From positions 1 through 45,367 of the forward strand of contig CAADTZ010000027.1 in NCBI GenBank assembly GCA_900752015.1: a DNA stretch of 45,367 bases. The letters are read 5' to 3'. Position numbers and translations under genes: made by a program. The notes below the pieces were generated by a model that did no database searches, was not told where the DNA came from, and worked only from the letters and a program-made list of their open reading frames with translations. This document shows positions 1-7,849 of this stretch, piece by piece. Within the stretch, counting starts at the first letter, position 1; the number at the start of each line of letters is the position of its first letter. This DNA comes from an uncultured Collinsella sp. (lineage in GTDB: Bacteria > Actinomycetota > Coriobacteriia > Coriobacteriales > Coriobacteriaceae).

Positions 1-690
1 CTCGCGCAAGTCATGGGCGCGCTGGCGGCCGATGCGGGCATGCCCGGCGCGCTCGTTCCCGCGGCCGCAGTGCTGAGCTGCGTGGTCCCGGCGCTCGAGC
101 GCCCGTGGAAAGCGGCGCTTTCCCGCACCTGCACGGGGCGCGTGCTCACCGTGGGGCCGGGACTTAAGACCGGCATACCCGTGCACTACGATGATCCGGC
201 CGAGATCGGCCCCGACCGCATCGCCGACGCCGTGGCGGCCCGTGCCGTCTACGGCTCTCCGTGCATCGTGATCGACCTGGGCACTACGACCAATATCGAG
301 GTCATCGATACGCACGGAACCTTTGTCGGCGGCGTCATCGCGCCGGGTCTAGCACTTGGCGCCCGCTCGCTCTCGGCCGCTGCGGCGCGTCTGCCGCAGG
401 TCGAGCCCTCGGCACCCACGCATGTGATTGGTCGCAACACGCGTGAGGCCATGCGCTCGGGCGTGGTCTTGGGCGAGGTGGCCCGCATCGACGGCATGCT
501 CGACATGGTGCTCGCCGAGATGCGCGCGACCAAGGCCGCGGGGGAAGGCGACGTGCCCATCGTCATCACCGGCGACGATGCCGAGGCACTCGCGGCGTTG
601 GTCGGCCACAGCCTGACGGTAGACGACGCGCTGACGCTGCGGGGTCTCGCCGAGCTCTACCGCATCAACCAAAAGCCCCGCCGCGTGTAA
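1..690 (+). CDS. coaX: Type III pantothenate kinase, 5' truncated by the window
   Basis: It phosphorylates pantothenate in the first step of coenzyme A synthesis. The reading frame is open back to base 1 (L-A-Q-V precedes the first visible Met at 13), so the true start lies outside the window. 229 residues are visible against about 255 usual, and the N-terminal DxGNT phosphate loop is the missing part. Visible family signatures are IGPDR (about 208-222), followed by DLGTTT (about 274-291) and the glycine-rich GGVIAPGLALG stretch, which together build the ASKHA-fold active site. The stop at 688 is followed at once by a GTGAA/TTCAC hairpin. The family call is secure; expression cannot be judged because the promoter is absent. 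Confidence 0.9.
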   Translation, partial: LAQVMGALAADAGMPGALVPAAAVLSCVVPALERPWKAALSRTCTGRVLTVGPGLKTGIPVHYDDPAEIGPDRIADAVAARAVYGSPCIVIDLGTTTNIEVIDTHGTFVGGVIAPGLALGARSLSAAAARLPQVEPSAPTHVIGRNTREAMRSGVVLGEVARIDGMLDMVLAEMRATKAAGEGDVPIVITGDDAEALAALVGHSLTVDDALTLRGLAELYRINQKPRRV

Positions 691-692
691 AA

Positions 693-730
693 GTGAAGGC
701 GCCGGTGGGACAAACGCCTCCACCTTTCAC
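693..730 (+). repeat. Hairpin after coaX, possible GGGAC-type element
   Basis: It begins two bases after the coaX stop. GTGAA pairs with TTCAC on the outside and GGTGG with CCACC inside, with GGGAC at the apex. It resembles the 33-nt GGGAC elements elsewhere in the window, but the arms are longer and less regular, so membership is uncertain. There is no T-tract, so it is not a classical intrinsic terminator. Confidence 0.4.
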
Positions 731-731
731 C

Positions 732-740
732 TGCTACAAT
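732..740 (+). promoter_or_regulatory. Extended -10 promoter for the dCMP deaminase gene
   Basis: TGCTACAAT contains the TG-N extension plus a TACAAT -10 box. No good -35 box is seen 16-18 bp upstream, as is common for extended -10 promoters. It lies 35 bp before the chosen start codon. Confidence 0.4.
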
Positions 741-774
741 GGGTCAAACTATTGCGATTACGGAGGTGTCTGCC

Positions 775-1299
775 ATGTCGGACGATCTTCATCAAACTTC
801 GTCAGGCAAGCGCCTGGACGTCATTAGCTGGGACGAGTTCTTTATGAGCGTGGCCATCGCCGCGCAGCGCCGCAGCAAGGACCCCAACACGCAGGTGGGT
901 GCGTGCATCGCCAACACCAACCACCGCATCCTTTCGGTGGGCTACAATGGTACACCCTCGGCGCTCAACGACGACTTTTTCCCGTGGGGTACGAGCGACG
1001 ACCCGCTGCAGGACAAGCACAACTACGTGGTCCATGCCGAGGCCAACGCCGTGCTCAACTACCGTGGCTCGCTCAAGGACCTCGAGGGTTCCACGGTCTA
1101 CGTCACGCTGTTCCCGTGCCACGATTGCGCCAAGATTTTGGCTCAGGTGGGCGTGGGCGAGGTTGTCTACCTGGACAACAAGTACGCCGACACCGATGAT
1201 GGACGCATCAGCCGCCGCATCCTCGACTCCTGTGGCATCAGCTACCGCCAGGTTATCGTCGATGTTCACATCGGCACCGAGGGGCGGGCTCAGCAGTAG
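775..1299 (+). CDS. dCMP deaminase (ComEB-like zinc deaminase)
   Basis: The predicted enzyme deaminates dCMP to dUMP, feeding thymidylate synthesis; it belongs to the zinc-dependent cytidine/deoxycytidylate deaminase superfamily. The zinc and proton-shuttle motif H87-A-E89 and the paired cysteines of P-C115-H-D-C118 are intact, and 174 residues fits the family. An in-frame ATG exists at 739, but the GGAGG at 762-766 sits correctly for 775 and the upstream ATG falls inside the likely -10 region, so 775 is preferred. A tRNA- or riboflavin-type deaminase is less likely because of the N-terminal SWDEFFM and SKDPNTQVGA segments, typical of dCMP deaminases. Confidence 0.9.
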   Translation: MSDDLHQTSSGKRLDVISWDEFFMSVAIAAQRRSKDPNTQVGACIANTNHRILSVGYNGTPSALNDDFFPWGTSDDPLQDKHNYVVHAEANAVLNYRGSLKDLEGSTVYVTLFPCHDCAKILAQVGVGEVVYLDNKYADTDDGRISRRILDSCGISYRQVIVDVHIGTEGRAQQ

Positions 1300-1471
1300 C
1301 GCGTGGCAACGCCAGCTGGCAACAAAAGGCAGCCAAAAGAGCCCCGTCCCAAATTGACTACTCGTGAAAGTCGCGTCTGCGCGCATGGACGGCTCGTGAG
1401 CGGGTACACGGCTGTAGTAACATAGCTTCTGTCCGCGGGCGCGCCCGCGTAATTGTGAGAAAGGAGCCCCT

Positions 1472-1750
1472 GTGGCTGTTAACGAAGAGCTGCTTAAGAA
1501 GGTTCTTGAAGAGATTCGCCCCAACCTGCAGGCCGATGGCGGCGATATGGAGTATGTGGGCGTTGACGACGAGGGCGTCGTCAAACTGGAGCTGCAGGGC
1601 GCTTGCGCCGGCTGCCCCATGAGCTCGCTGACCCTGTCCATGGGTATTGAGCGCATCCTGAAGGAGCATGTGCCCGGCGTTACCCGAGTTGAGCAGGTCA
1701 ATGCCTCCGGCGAGGCCGAGGACCTGTACGACGAGTACGCGCCGTTCTAA
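1472..1750 (+). CDS. NifU C-terminal-domain Fe-S scaffold protein
   Basis: This small (92 aa) protein consists only of the NifU-like domain that assembles or carries Fe-S clusters. The cluster-binding pair is C45-A-G-C48, in the typical context of ADGGD at about 21-25 and GACAGCPMSS. The start is GTG, supported by AAGGAG at 1461-1466 five bases upstream. No suf or isc genes are adjacent, so it stands alone here between the deaminase and lgt. The family is certain; whether it is a scaffold or a carrier cannot be told from sequence. Confidence 0.88.
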   Translation: MAVNEELLKKVLEEIRPNLQADGGDMEYVGVDDEGVVKLELQGACAGCPMSSLTLSMGIERILKEHVPGVTRVEQVNASGEAEDLYDEYAPF

Positions 1751-1859
1751 GCTGCGAAAGCTGCGGACGGCATACTCCGCATAGACGTTACGCCCAAATA
1801 TGCGGCTGCGAGCGCAAGGCCCGCGTCCGCATTTGTATGTAGGGAGTAGGAGGGTCGAC

Positions 1860-2681
1860 ATGCTCAACGACTTCTACCATATGCTTGATCCCGTCGCGAT
1901 CTCGGCGGGCCCCATCACCATCTACTGGTACGGCCTAGCCTACGTGGTCGGCGCCCTGCTCACGGCGGTCGTCATGTACCGCACGCAGCGTCGCTGGGGC
2001 TTTAACATCACGATTGACGACCTGACGAGTGTCGTGGTCGGCGTGGTCTTTGGCCTCATTATCGGTGCGCGCCTGTTCTACGTCGTCTTTTACGGTGATG
2101 GCTACTACTGGGCGCACCCGCTCGAGATCTTTGCCACCAACGAGGGCGGCATGAGCTTCCATGGCGGCCTGGTGGGCGGCATCATCGGCGGCGTGCTCGT
2201 GTGCCGCATGTACAAGCTCGACGCCTGGACCATCGCCGACCTTGCCGTTATCGGTGCTCCGCTGGCCTTATGTCTGGGACGCTGCGCCAACTTTGTCAAC
2301 GGCGAGCTGTGGGGCAAGCCGACCGATCTGCCCTGGGGCGTGGTCTTCGGTGGCACCGCGGGCGATATGCCGCGTCACCCCTCCCAGCTTTATGAGGCAT
2401 TCCTCGAGGGTATTGTGCTCTTTTGCATTCTGCAGGTGCTCAGCCGCAAAAAGCCGCTACTGCCCCAAGGCACGTTTATGGGCGTGTTTGTGATGGGTTA
2501 CGGCATCGTTCGCTTTTTGATTGAGTTTGTGCGTGTGCCCGATGCGCAGCTGGGCTATCTGCTGGGCGGCGTCATCACCATGGGTCAGCTGCTGAGCCTG
2601 CCGCTCGTAATCGCGGGCCTGGCGCTCATCATCTTTGCTCGTCGCCGCAACCAACCCCAGCGCGTCTACCTGGACGCCTAG
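1860..2681 (+). CDS. lgt: Prolipoprotein diacylglyceryl transferase
   Basis: Lgt moves a diacylglyceryl group from phosphatidylglycerol to the lipobox cysteine of prolipoproteins in the cytoplasmic membrane. The 273-aa protein shows several membrane segments, HGGLVGG with H101, the signature GRCANFVNGELWG with R141, and HPSQLYE with H173, all expected in Lgt. The start at 1860 follows GGAGG at about 1850; an in-frame ATG at 1800 has no ribosome site. The stop is followed after 9 bp by a 33-nt hairpin element that could end transcription or stabilise the 3' end. Confidence 0.93.
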   Translation: MLNDFYHMLDPVAISAGPITIYWYGLAYVVGALLTAVVMYRTQRRWGFNITIDDLTSVVVGVVFGLIIGARLFYVVFYGDGYYWAHPLEIFATNEGGMSFHGGLVGGIIGGVLVCRMYKLDAWTIADLAVIGAPLALCLGRCANFVNGELWGKPTDLPWGVVFGGTAGDMPRHPSQLYEAFLEGIVLFCILQVLSRKKPLLPQGTFMGVFVMGYGIVRFLIEFVRVPDAQLGYLLGGVITMGQLLSLPLVIAGLALIIFARRRNQPQRVYLDA

Positions 2682-2690
2682 CCACCAAAA

Positions 2691-2723
2691 CCACCACAAA
2701 GGGGACAGGCGCCTTTGTGGTGG
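2691..2723 (+). repeat. 33-nt GGGAC hairpin element, copy 1
   Basis: It has perfect 12-bp arms CCACCACAAAGG and CCTTTGTGGTGG around a 9-nt loop GGACAGGCG, 9 bp after the lgt stop. It has the same 33-nt length and GGGACAGG position as the copies at 2770, 5017, 7642, 34974 and 42725, although the arm sequence is unrelated to theirs. There is no T-tract. Confidence 0.75.
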
Positions 2724-2750
2724 TTCGCTGGGCAACGATGACAGAACCGT

Positions 2751-2802
2751 AACGTTTCCCCAGATAAAACCTGCCAAAATAAACCTGTCCCTTTTTGGCA
2801 GG
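2751..2802 (-). repeat. 33-nt GGGAC hairpin element with conserved tail, copy 2
   Basis: Read on the - strand, the core (2802 to 2770) has arms CCTGCCAAAA and TTTTGGCAGG around AGGGACAGGTTTA, followed by a tail TTTTATCTG..GAAACGTT that recurs at 7675 and 35007. It lies between copy 1 and the GTG start of the next gene, 23 bp away. Confidence 0.8.
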
Positions 2803-2825
2803 TTTCTAGAAAGGCTCTTTGGACT

Positions 2826-5009
2826 GTGAAGGATTCCGACCTCTCCACAACGGCTGCGCGCGACGCTGCCCGCATCGTCTGGTTTAAGCGCTACCCCGCC
2901 AAGCAGACGCTCATCGCATTTTTGCTCGCGCTGTTGGCGACCACGGCGTTTTCCATCGATCCCTCCCCGGTGTCGAGCAACGCAGTCTTGGCGATTGACC
3001 CCAACGCCTCGGGCATGCTGTACGTGTGCTACGAGGTGCTCCTCTCGTTTGCCGGCCATACCGACGCGGTCATGCTGCTTGCGCTTGTCTGCCTGCTCAC
3101 TCTGCCGTTTCGCTACGTGTTCTTTGGCCGTGGCGACACCTGGCGTCCATCGATCATTCTGCCGTCGCTGTTCTTCGCCATCTGCATGGTGTTCGGCCGC
3201 AGCTACGATCTCACCGACTCGGCCGAGATTGTCCTTGGCGACAAAGCCCGCATCATCTGCGCCTGGATTGGCGGCGCGGGCTGGATGCTCCTAGCGATCG
3301 TTGCCTTCTACCTTGCCTTTGAGTGTCTAGATTGGCTGAGCTCTCGGCGCATTCCGTTTTCGGAAGCGCACTTTGGCCGCGTATGGCGTGTGGCTCACGC
3401 CGTGCTCTCGGTCCATCCTTTTGCCGGGCCCTTCCTGGTGCTTATGATCGCCTGGGCGCCCACGCTCATCGCTTCGCTGCCTGGCCTTTTTATGGGAGAT
3501 ACGGGCGCGCAGATTCGCCAGTGGTTCAACTATCCCAACGGCACGAGCGACTACCTGCGCCTACTCAACCCCAACGTGCTGCTCAACGGGCATCATCCCG
3601 TAGTGCACACGGCCATTATCGGCTCGTGCGTTCAGCTGGGGCTTTCGCTGTTCAACAGCGCCAACGCAGGTCTTGCCATCTACACCTGTGCTCAGTTCGT
3701 CATCACGGCCGCCTGCATGGCCTATTCCATTTCGTCGCTGCGCAAACTGGGCGTGAGCCTGCCGGTTCGCGGTGCGATCCTGCTGTTCTTCGCGTTTATG
3801 CCGATGTTTTCTAACTACGCGGCGTTGCTCACCAAAGATGTGCTCTTTGCCGACGCGTTCTTGGTGCTGCTGGTACAGACCGTCAAGCTCGTGGCATGTG
3901 GCTTGCCCCGTCGTGATGCCAATGTCGAGCGAGCGGGCGAGAAAGCCCCCGTGCTCTTTGCTCGCCACGACTGGCTGCTGCTCGCTCTGGGCGCCATGGG
4001 TTCCACGTTTCTGCGCAACGGCGGCCTGGTGTTTCCCCTAGCGGCATGCGTAATCGCGGCGGCGTTTTGCGCATGGGACGTGCATGTGGCTCGTCGTGCA
4101 GCCAAGCAGACTGGTGCTGCGCCTTCGGGCGCCATCCCGCGTTTCCGCTGGGTTGGCATTCTCGCGGTGCTCGCGCTCTGCCTTGCCTCTAATATGTACT
4201 TCACCAAGGTCTTTATGCTGGCGCACGATATCACGCCTGGTTCCAAGCGCGAAATCCTCTCGATTCCGTTCCAGCAGACGGCTCGTTTCGTCCAAAAGCA
4301 CGACGGCCTCAACTCGGGCGTCAACCCCGCGGTTAAGGAGGACGGCACCATCGTGGAGGCTCCTTGCGACGGCTTGGTGACCGATGAGGAGCGTTCCGTG
4401 ATCGACCGCGTGCTCAAGTACGAGAACCTGGGTCGCCGCTACAACCCCGACAAGTCCGATGCCGTCAAGAATTGCTTTAACGAGTACGCCTCGCAGGAGG
4501 ATATCGATGCCTATTTTGAGGTATGGGCCCAGATGTTTAAGAAGGATCCCGAGTGCTATATCTCGGCGCTTATCAATAACTACTATGGTTATTTTTATCC
4601 GAGCGCGCGCGATGCATGGGTCTACAGCACGGCACGCAGTGCCGAGATCATGGCTAAGCCCGATAACCTCAAGTACTTTGACTTCCATCCGGTCGATAGC
4701 AAGGTCGTGCGCTGGTGCGACCACCTGATTAACCTGTACCGCGTGGCGGTCCAGCGCATTCCGTTTATCTCGCTCACCATGAGCTCGGCCACCTACGTGT
4801 GGATCATGATCGCCGTGGTGGTCTACCTGTTGCGCCGCCATTCGTGGCGTGCGCTGGCCATCTGGATACCGCTGCTGGGTGTGCTCGCCGTGTGCCTGAT
4901 CGGTCCATGTAACGGATCGACCTACATGCGCTACCTGTACCCAGTCATTGCATGCATGCCTTTTGCCATCGGTGCCACGATCACCCGCAGCGACCTTCTG
5001 TGGACCTAA
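2826..5009 (+). CDS. Large polytopic membrane protein, DUF6020-like
   Basis: The 727-aa protein has about a dozen hydrophobic segments in two blocks (roughly residues 25-430 and 640-727) separated by a hydrophilic region of about 180 residues (430-620) likely outside the membrane. An early non-membrane motif GLFMGDTGAQI, then NHHPVV-like GHHPVVHT, recalls DUF6020 proteins, which are multi-spanning envelope proteins of unknown function in Coriobacteriia; that match is from memory. The architecture resembles GT-C type glycosyltransferases, but no catalytic signature is clear. The start is GTG with AGAAAGG at about 2808; a repeat element directly precedes it. Transport or polymer glycosylation are both possible. 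Confidence 0.7.
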   Translation: MKDSDLSTTAARDAARIVWFKRYPAKQTLIAFLLALLATTAFSIDPSPVSSNAVLAIDPNASGMLYVCYEVLLSFAGHTDAVMLLALVCLLTLPFRYVFFGRGDTWRPSIILPSLFFAICMVFGRSYDLTDSAEIVLGDKARIICAWIGGAGWMLLAIVAFYLAFECLDWLSSRRIPFSEAHFGRVWRVAHAVLSVHPFAGPFLVLMIAWAPTLIASLPGLFMGDTGAQIRQWFNYPNGTSDYLRLLNPNVLLNGHHPVVHTAIIGSCVQLGLSLFNSANAGLAIYTCAQFVITAACMAYSISSLRKLGVSLPVRGAILLFFAFMPMFSNYAALLTKDVLFADAFLVLLVQTVKLVACGLPRRDANVERAGEKAPVLFARHDWLLLALGAMGSTFLRNGGLVFPLAACVIAAAFCAWDVHVARRAAKQTGAAPSGAIPRFRWVGILAVLALCLASNMYFTKVFMLAHDITPGSKREILSIPFQQTARFVQKHDGLNSGVNPAVKEDGTIVEAPCDGLVTDEERSVIDRVLKYENLGRRYNPDKSDAVKNCFNEYASQEDIDAYFEVWAQMFKKDPECYISALINNYYGYFYPSARDAWVYSTARSAEIMAKPDNLKYFDFHPVDSKVVRWCDHLINLYRVAVQRIPFISLTMSSATYVWIMIAVVVYLLRRHSWRALAIWIPLLGVLAVCLIGPCNGSTYMRYLYPVIACMPFAIGATITRSDLLWT

Positions 5010-5016
5010 CCAAAGA

Positions 5017-5049
5017 TTGGTGCATTGGGGTCAGGCTGCTTTGTGCCAA
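5017..5049 (+). repeat. 33-nt GGGAC-type hairpin element, copy 3
   Basis: Outer arms TTGGTGCA and TTGTGCCAA pair with G-T wobbles; the loop reads GGGGTCAGG where other copies have GGGACAGG. It starts 7 bp after the stop of the membrane protein gene. The arms match those of the copies at 41025 and 42725. Confidence 0.65.
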
Positions 5050-5180
5050 GGGGCTGCATCATCACGACGCCTTCATTTTGGGGTTTATCTTGCAGGCCGG
5101 TAGGTATATCATAACGACGTTTGTTTATATTGCCCGAGCATCCACGCTGGGCTTTAGGTCGAAACCGATAGGAGACACGT

Positions 5181-5987
5181 ATGTCCGGACACTCTAAGTG
5201 GGCCACAACCAAGCATCGTAAGGGCGCGCAGGACGCCAAGCGTTCCGCCCTCTTCTCCAAGCTCAGCCGCAACATCACCGTTGCTGCCCGTCTCGGCGGT
5301 GACCCGCTGCCCGAGAACAACGCCAGCCTCGCCGCTGCCGTCGCTAAGGCCAAGGCTCAGTCCATGCCTAAGGACAAGATCAAGTCCGCTATCGATAAGG
5401 CCTTTGGTTCGGGTGCCGACGCCGCCGTCTACGAGAACATCGTGTACGAGGGCTACGGTCCCGCCGGTGTCGCCGTCTACGTCGACTGCCTGACCGACAA
5501 CCGCAACCGCACCGCTGCCGACGTCCGTTCCGCCTTTTCCCACGCTGGTGGCAACCTGGGCACCTCCGGCTCCGTCGCCTTCCAGTTTGAGCGCAAGGGC
5601 CAGATCGTCGTCGCCAAGGAGATCCTGGACGAGAACGCCAAGAAGGAGACCATGATCGCCAACGGTGCTGCCGGTGACGAGGATGAGTTCATGATGGCCA
5701 TCGCCGAGGCCGGTGGCGAGGACTACGAGGACGCCGGCGAGGAGTGGATCGTCTGGACTACTGCCAACGAGGTCATGGCTGTCTCCAAGGCGCTCGAGGA
5801 GCAGGGCGTCCAGGTCAAGGGCTCCGAGACCACCATGGTCCCGACCACCCCGACCGAGGTCTCCGGTGCCGACGCCAAGAAGGTTCAGCGCCTCATCGAC
5901 CGTCTTGAGGAGCTCGACGACGTCCAGGACGTCTACAGCACCATGGACATGACCGACGAGGTCATCGCTGCCCTCGAGGAGGAGTAG
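5181..5987 (+). CDS. yebC: YebC/TACO1-family transcription/translation regulator
   Basis: The 268-aa protein opens with MSGHSKWATTKHRKGAQDAKR, the hallmark of YebC/TACO1, followed by NASLAAAVAKAKAQSMPKD and YEGYGP at the expected spacing. The family has been described as DNA-binding regulators and, more recently, as ribosome-associated factors that help translate proline-rich stretches. It is slightly longer than the usual 240-250 residues, with an acidic insertion (DEDEFMMAIAEAGGEDYEDAGE). GGAG at about 5171 supports the ATG. In many bacteria yebC is next to ruvC; here it stands alone and ends in a strong terminator. Confidence 0.93.
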   Translation: MSGHSKWATTKHRKGAQDAKRSALFSKLSRNITVAARLGGDPLPENNASLAAAVAKAKAQSMPKDKIKSAIDKAFGSGADAAVYENIVYEGYGPAGVAVYVDCLTDNRNRTAADVRSAFSHAGGNLGTSGSVAFQFERKGQIVVAKEILDENAKKETMIANGAAGDEDEFMMAIAEAGGEDYEDAGEEWIVWTTANEVMAVSKALEEQGVQVKGSETTMVPTTPTEVSGADAKKVQRLIDRLEELDDVQDVYSTMDMTDEVIAALEEE

Positions 5988-6056
5988 CGCCCGCACGGAT
6001 TGAGCCGTGCATATCTGGGCATAATGAAGCGAGCATGCAAGCCTCGTGGAATAGAT

Positions 6057-6099
6057 GAGCCGGATCCGCGTGCAATGAGGCACCGGACCCGGCTCTTTT
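6057..6099 (+). terminator. Intrinsic terminator after yebC
   Basis: GAGCCGGATCCG and CGGACCCGGCTC form a 12-bp stem with one mismatch, followed by TTTT. A TATAAT box overlaps its end at 6099-6104 and may start the next transcript. Confidence 0.75.
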
Positions 6100-6154
6100 A
6101 TAATGATGCGAATCGTTTTGCATTCCTTGGATCGAGATTTGAAGGGAGCGCCGC

Positions 6155-6700
6155 ATGCGCGTACTCAAACGAGCCCTAGCGATCGTGTATCTTGCCGCCG
6201 CCATCGTGGCGCTGGGTACGCTTGTCTGCCAGTTTTGGGGGCCGTATACGTATCGCTTTATGCTGCTGATGCGCGACCCCATGCCGCGCATTGTCGTGAC
6301 GGCATGCGGCGGAGTTGTGGCGATTGGCGTGCTGGTAAGCTTCTTTCGCCTGATGTTTGCTCGTCGCGAGCCTTCCTGCGTGCATCCGGCGGGGGAGCGT
6401 AATATCGAGGTCACGCTCGCGGCGCTTTCTTCGTGCGCCAGGGCTGCTGCAGAGCGCGACGATCGCGTGATGATCGAGCATGTCGAGGCCCGCGTCCAAG
6501 GTTCCGACGATTCGCACGTCCGATTTAAGGTCGAGGCTATCGCGCTTGACGATAAGGACGTGGCATCTCTGGCTACTGCGATGCAGCGGCGCATCGAGGA
6601 AGCTTGCGACACCATGCTTGGCACGCCGGGCACGACCGCACGCGTTCGTTTTTTGCCGTCCAAGACTACCGTCCAGACCGTGGAGGTTTCCGGTGAGTGA
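6155..6700 (+). CDS. amaP: AmaP-like alkaline shock membrane anchor protein
   Basis: The 181-aa protein has two N-terminal membrane segments (about residues 5-27 and 45-66) and a soluble C-terminal domain. This is the plan of AmaP, which anchors Asp23 at the membrane. Position supports the call: the next two genes are a DUF2273 protein and an Asp23 protein, the classical partners. GAAGGGAG at 6139-6146 fits the ATG. The end overlaps the next gene by 8 bases, so the two are translationally coupled. Sequence similarity alone would not decide between AmaP and an unrelated membrane protein. Confidence 0.7.
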   Translation: MRVLKRALAIVYLAAAIVALGTLVCQFWGPYTYRFMLLMRDPMPRIVVTACGGVVAIGVLVSFFRLMFARREPSCVHPAGERNIEVTLAALSSCARAAAERDDRVMIEHVEARVQGSDDSHVRFKVEAIALDDKDVASLATAMQRRIEEACDTMLGTPGTTARVRFLPSKTTVQTVEVSGE

Positions 6701-7070
6701 TACCAATCAAGACAAGACCGCTCGTACGCCGCGCCTGACGATTGACCAGAGCGCCACGCCGGCGAACGAACCTGTTGATTCCAAAGCAGAGGCAACCGAG
6801 TTACAAGACGCGGCAGCCGCGGATTTTGACGAGGCTATGGGTCTCATCAAGGGTACGGGCGCTGCCATCTGGAGCTATGCCGTGCGTCATCCCAACACCA
6901 CGCTTGGCGCCGTCGCTGGCTTTATCCTCGCCGTGTTGGTGCTCACGTTGGGCCTGTGGGACACGCTCGTCATTGCATTCTTCGTGCTGATCGGCGCTGT
7001 GATCGGCCAAATTCGCGACGGCGAGAACGGGATCGTCAACTTCTTCGGCCGTCTGTTTAGCGGCCGCTAA
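6693..7070 (+). CDS. DUF2273 small membrane protein of the Asp23 operon
   Basis: The start is GTG at 6693, with TGGAGG at 6681-6686 inside the end of the previous gene. 125 aa: a hydrophilic N-terminal half rich in Ala, Glu and Asp, then two close membrane helices (about residues 65-100) ending in IGQIRDGENGIVNFFGRLF, the typical DUF2273 tail. These proteins accompany AmaP and Asp23 and probably form part of the same membrane complex. The long N-terminal extension is unusual, as most DUF2273 proteins are 60-80 residues. Confidence 0.75.
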   Translation: MSDTNQDKTARTPRLTIDQSATPANEPVDSKAEATELQDAAAADFDEAMGLIKGTGAAIWSYAVRHPNTTLGAVAGFILAVLVLTLGLWDTLVIAFFVLIGAVIGQIRDGENGIVNFFGRLFSGR

Positions 7071-7125
7071 TAGGCCGCTAATATGTATTCGACTGTCGCA
7101 TCTGCGGCAGGCATAAGGAGGAACC

Positions 7126-7641
7126 ATGGCTTTTAACACGAAGGTCGATGTAGCCGATACCGAGCTCGAGGAGAACGAGGCGGTCGTCGCCGAAGCCGAG
7201 GATGTGACGCTCGAGGACGAGGCTCTTGTCGAGGTCGAGTCCGATGAGGATGAGGACGACGAGGAGGCGGACGAGTCCGAGGACTCGCTGACCTATTCCA
7301 ACGGTGTGATCGAGAAGATCGTTGCCATGGCCACCCGCGAGGTTCCGCACGTTCTGGGCATGAAGGGTAACCTCATGCACTTTGTGCAGGAGCAGTTTGG
7401 TGCCGAGAATCTGACCAAGGGCGTGACGGTCGAGGTCACCGATGACAATCGCGTGGTCGTCAACATCTCCGTCATTATCGAGTACGGTGCCTATGCGCCC
7501 GCGATCTTCGACGATGTCAAGGCACGCGTCACCGAGCGCCTTGCCGCGATGACGGGCCTTGAGGTGGCGGGCGTCAACCTGCGCATCGAGGACGTCATCA
7601 CCCCCGAGGAGTACGAGCACCGCACCAGCCAGCACGAATAA
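7126..7641 (+). CDS. Asp23/Gls24 family envelope stress protein
   Basis: The 171-aa protein has a very acidic N-terminal stretch (about residues 5-52, mostly Glu, Asp and Val) followed by an Asp23 domain (about 55-165) with the SNGVIEKIVAMATREVP opening and the closing VNLRIEDVI. Asp23 proteins are abundant, polymerising cytoplasmic proteins held at the membrane by AmaP and linked to cell-wall stress. AAGGAGG at 7116-7122 gives a strong start. The acidic tail is longer than in staphylococcal Asp23. A 33-nt hairpin element begins on the base after the stop codon. Confidence 0.88.
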   Translation: MAFNTKVDVADTELEENEAVVAEAEDVTLEDEALVEVESDEDEDDEEADESEDSLTYSNGVIEKIVAMATREVPHVLGMKGNLMHFVQEQFGAENLTKGVTVEVTDDNRVVVNISVIIEYGAYAPAIFDDVKARVTERLAAMTGLEVAGVNLRIEDVITPEEYEHRTSQHE

Positions 7642-7693
7642 CCTTCCAAAAAGGGACAGGTTTGTTTTGGCAGGTTTTATCTGCGAAAACGTT
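7642..7693 (+). repeat. 33-nt GGGAC hairpin element with conserved tail, copy 4
   Basis: The core 7642-7674 abuts the Asp23 stop codon. Arms are CCTTCCAAAA and TTTTGGCAGG with one mismatch, loop AGGGACAGGTTTG, then the tail TTTTATCTGCGAAAACGTT that is shared with the copy at 2751 and, more loosely, with that at 34974. Confidence 0.85.
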
Positions 7694-7695
7694 AA

Positions 7696-7737
7696 ACGGC
7701 CGACCGCGCAAGCAAAAGCGTGGCCGGCCGTTATTTG
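7696..7737 (+). terminator. Terminator hairpin after the Asp23 operon
   Basis: ACGGCCGACCGCGC pairs with GCGTGGCCGGCCGT (two mismatches), followed by TTATTTG. It lies directly behind the repeat element and is the better candidate for the true terminator. Confidence 0.6.
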
Positions 7738-7778
7738 TATGCCCCCCGATGTAGGCATACCGCTCGTCTAACTAGGGG

Positions 7779-7806
7779 TTGCAATCGTCGCGTTCCGCGT
7801 TACCCT
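7779..7806 (+). promoter_or_regulatory. Candidate promoter of the YitT gene
   Basis: TTGCAA and TACCCT are separated by 16 bp, 44 bp upstream of the ATG. The -10 box is weak, so this is tentative. Confidence 0.35.
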
Positions 7807-7849
7807 AATGGACGCATTGTTTCCAAATTGTTAACGAGGGGTTGCCGTA

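Noticed and set aside
5084..5112. Promoter upstream of yebC
   Set aside because: TTGCAG at 5090 and TATCAT at 5107 are only 11 bp apart, too close to be paired.
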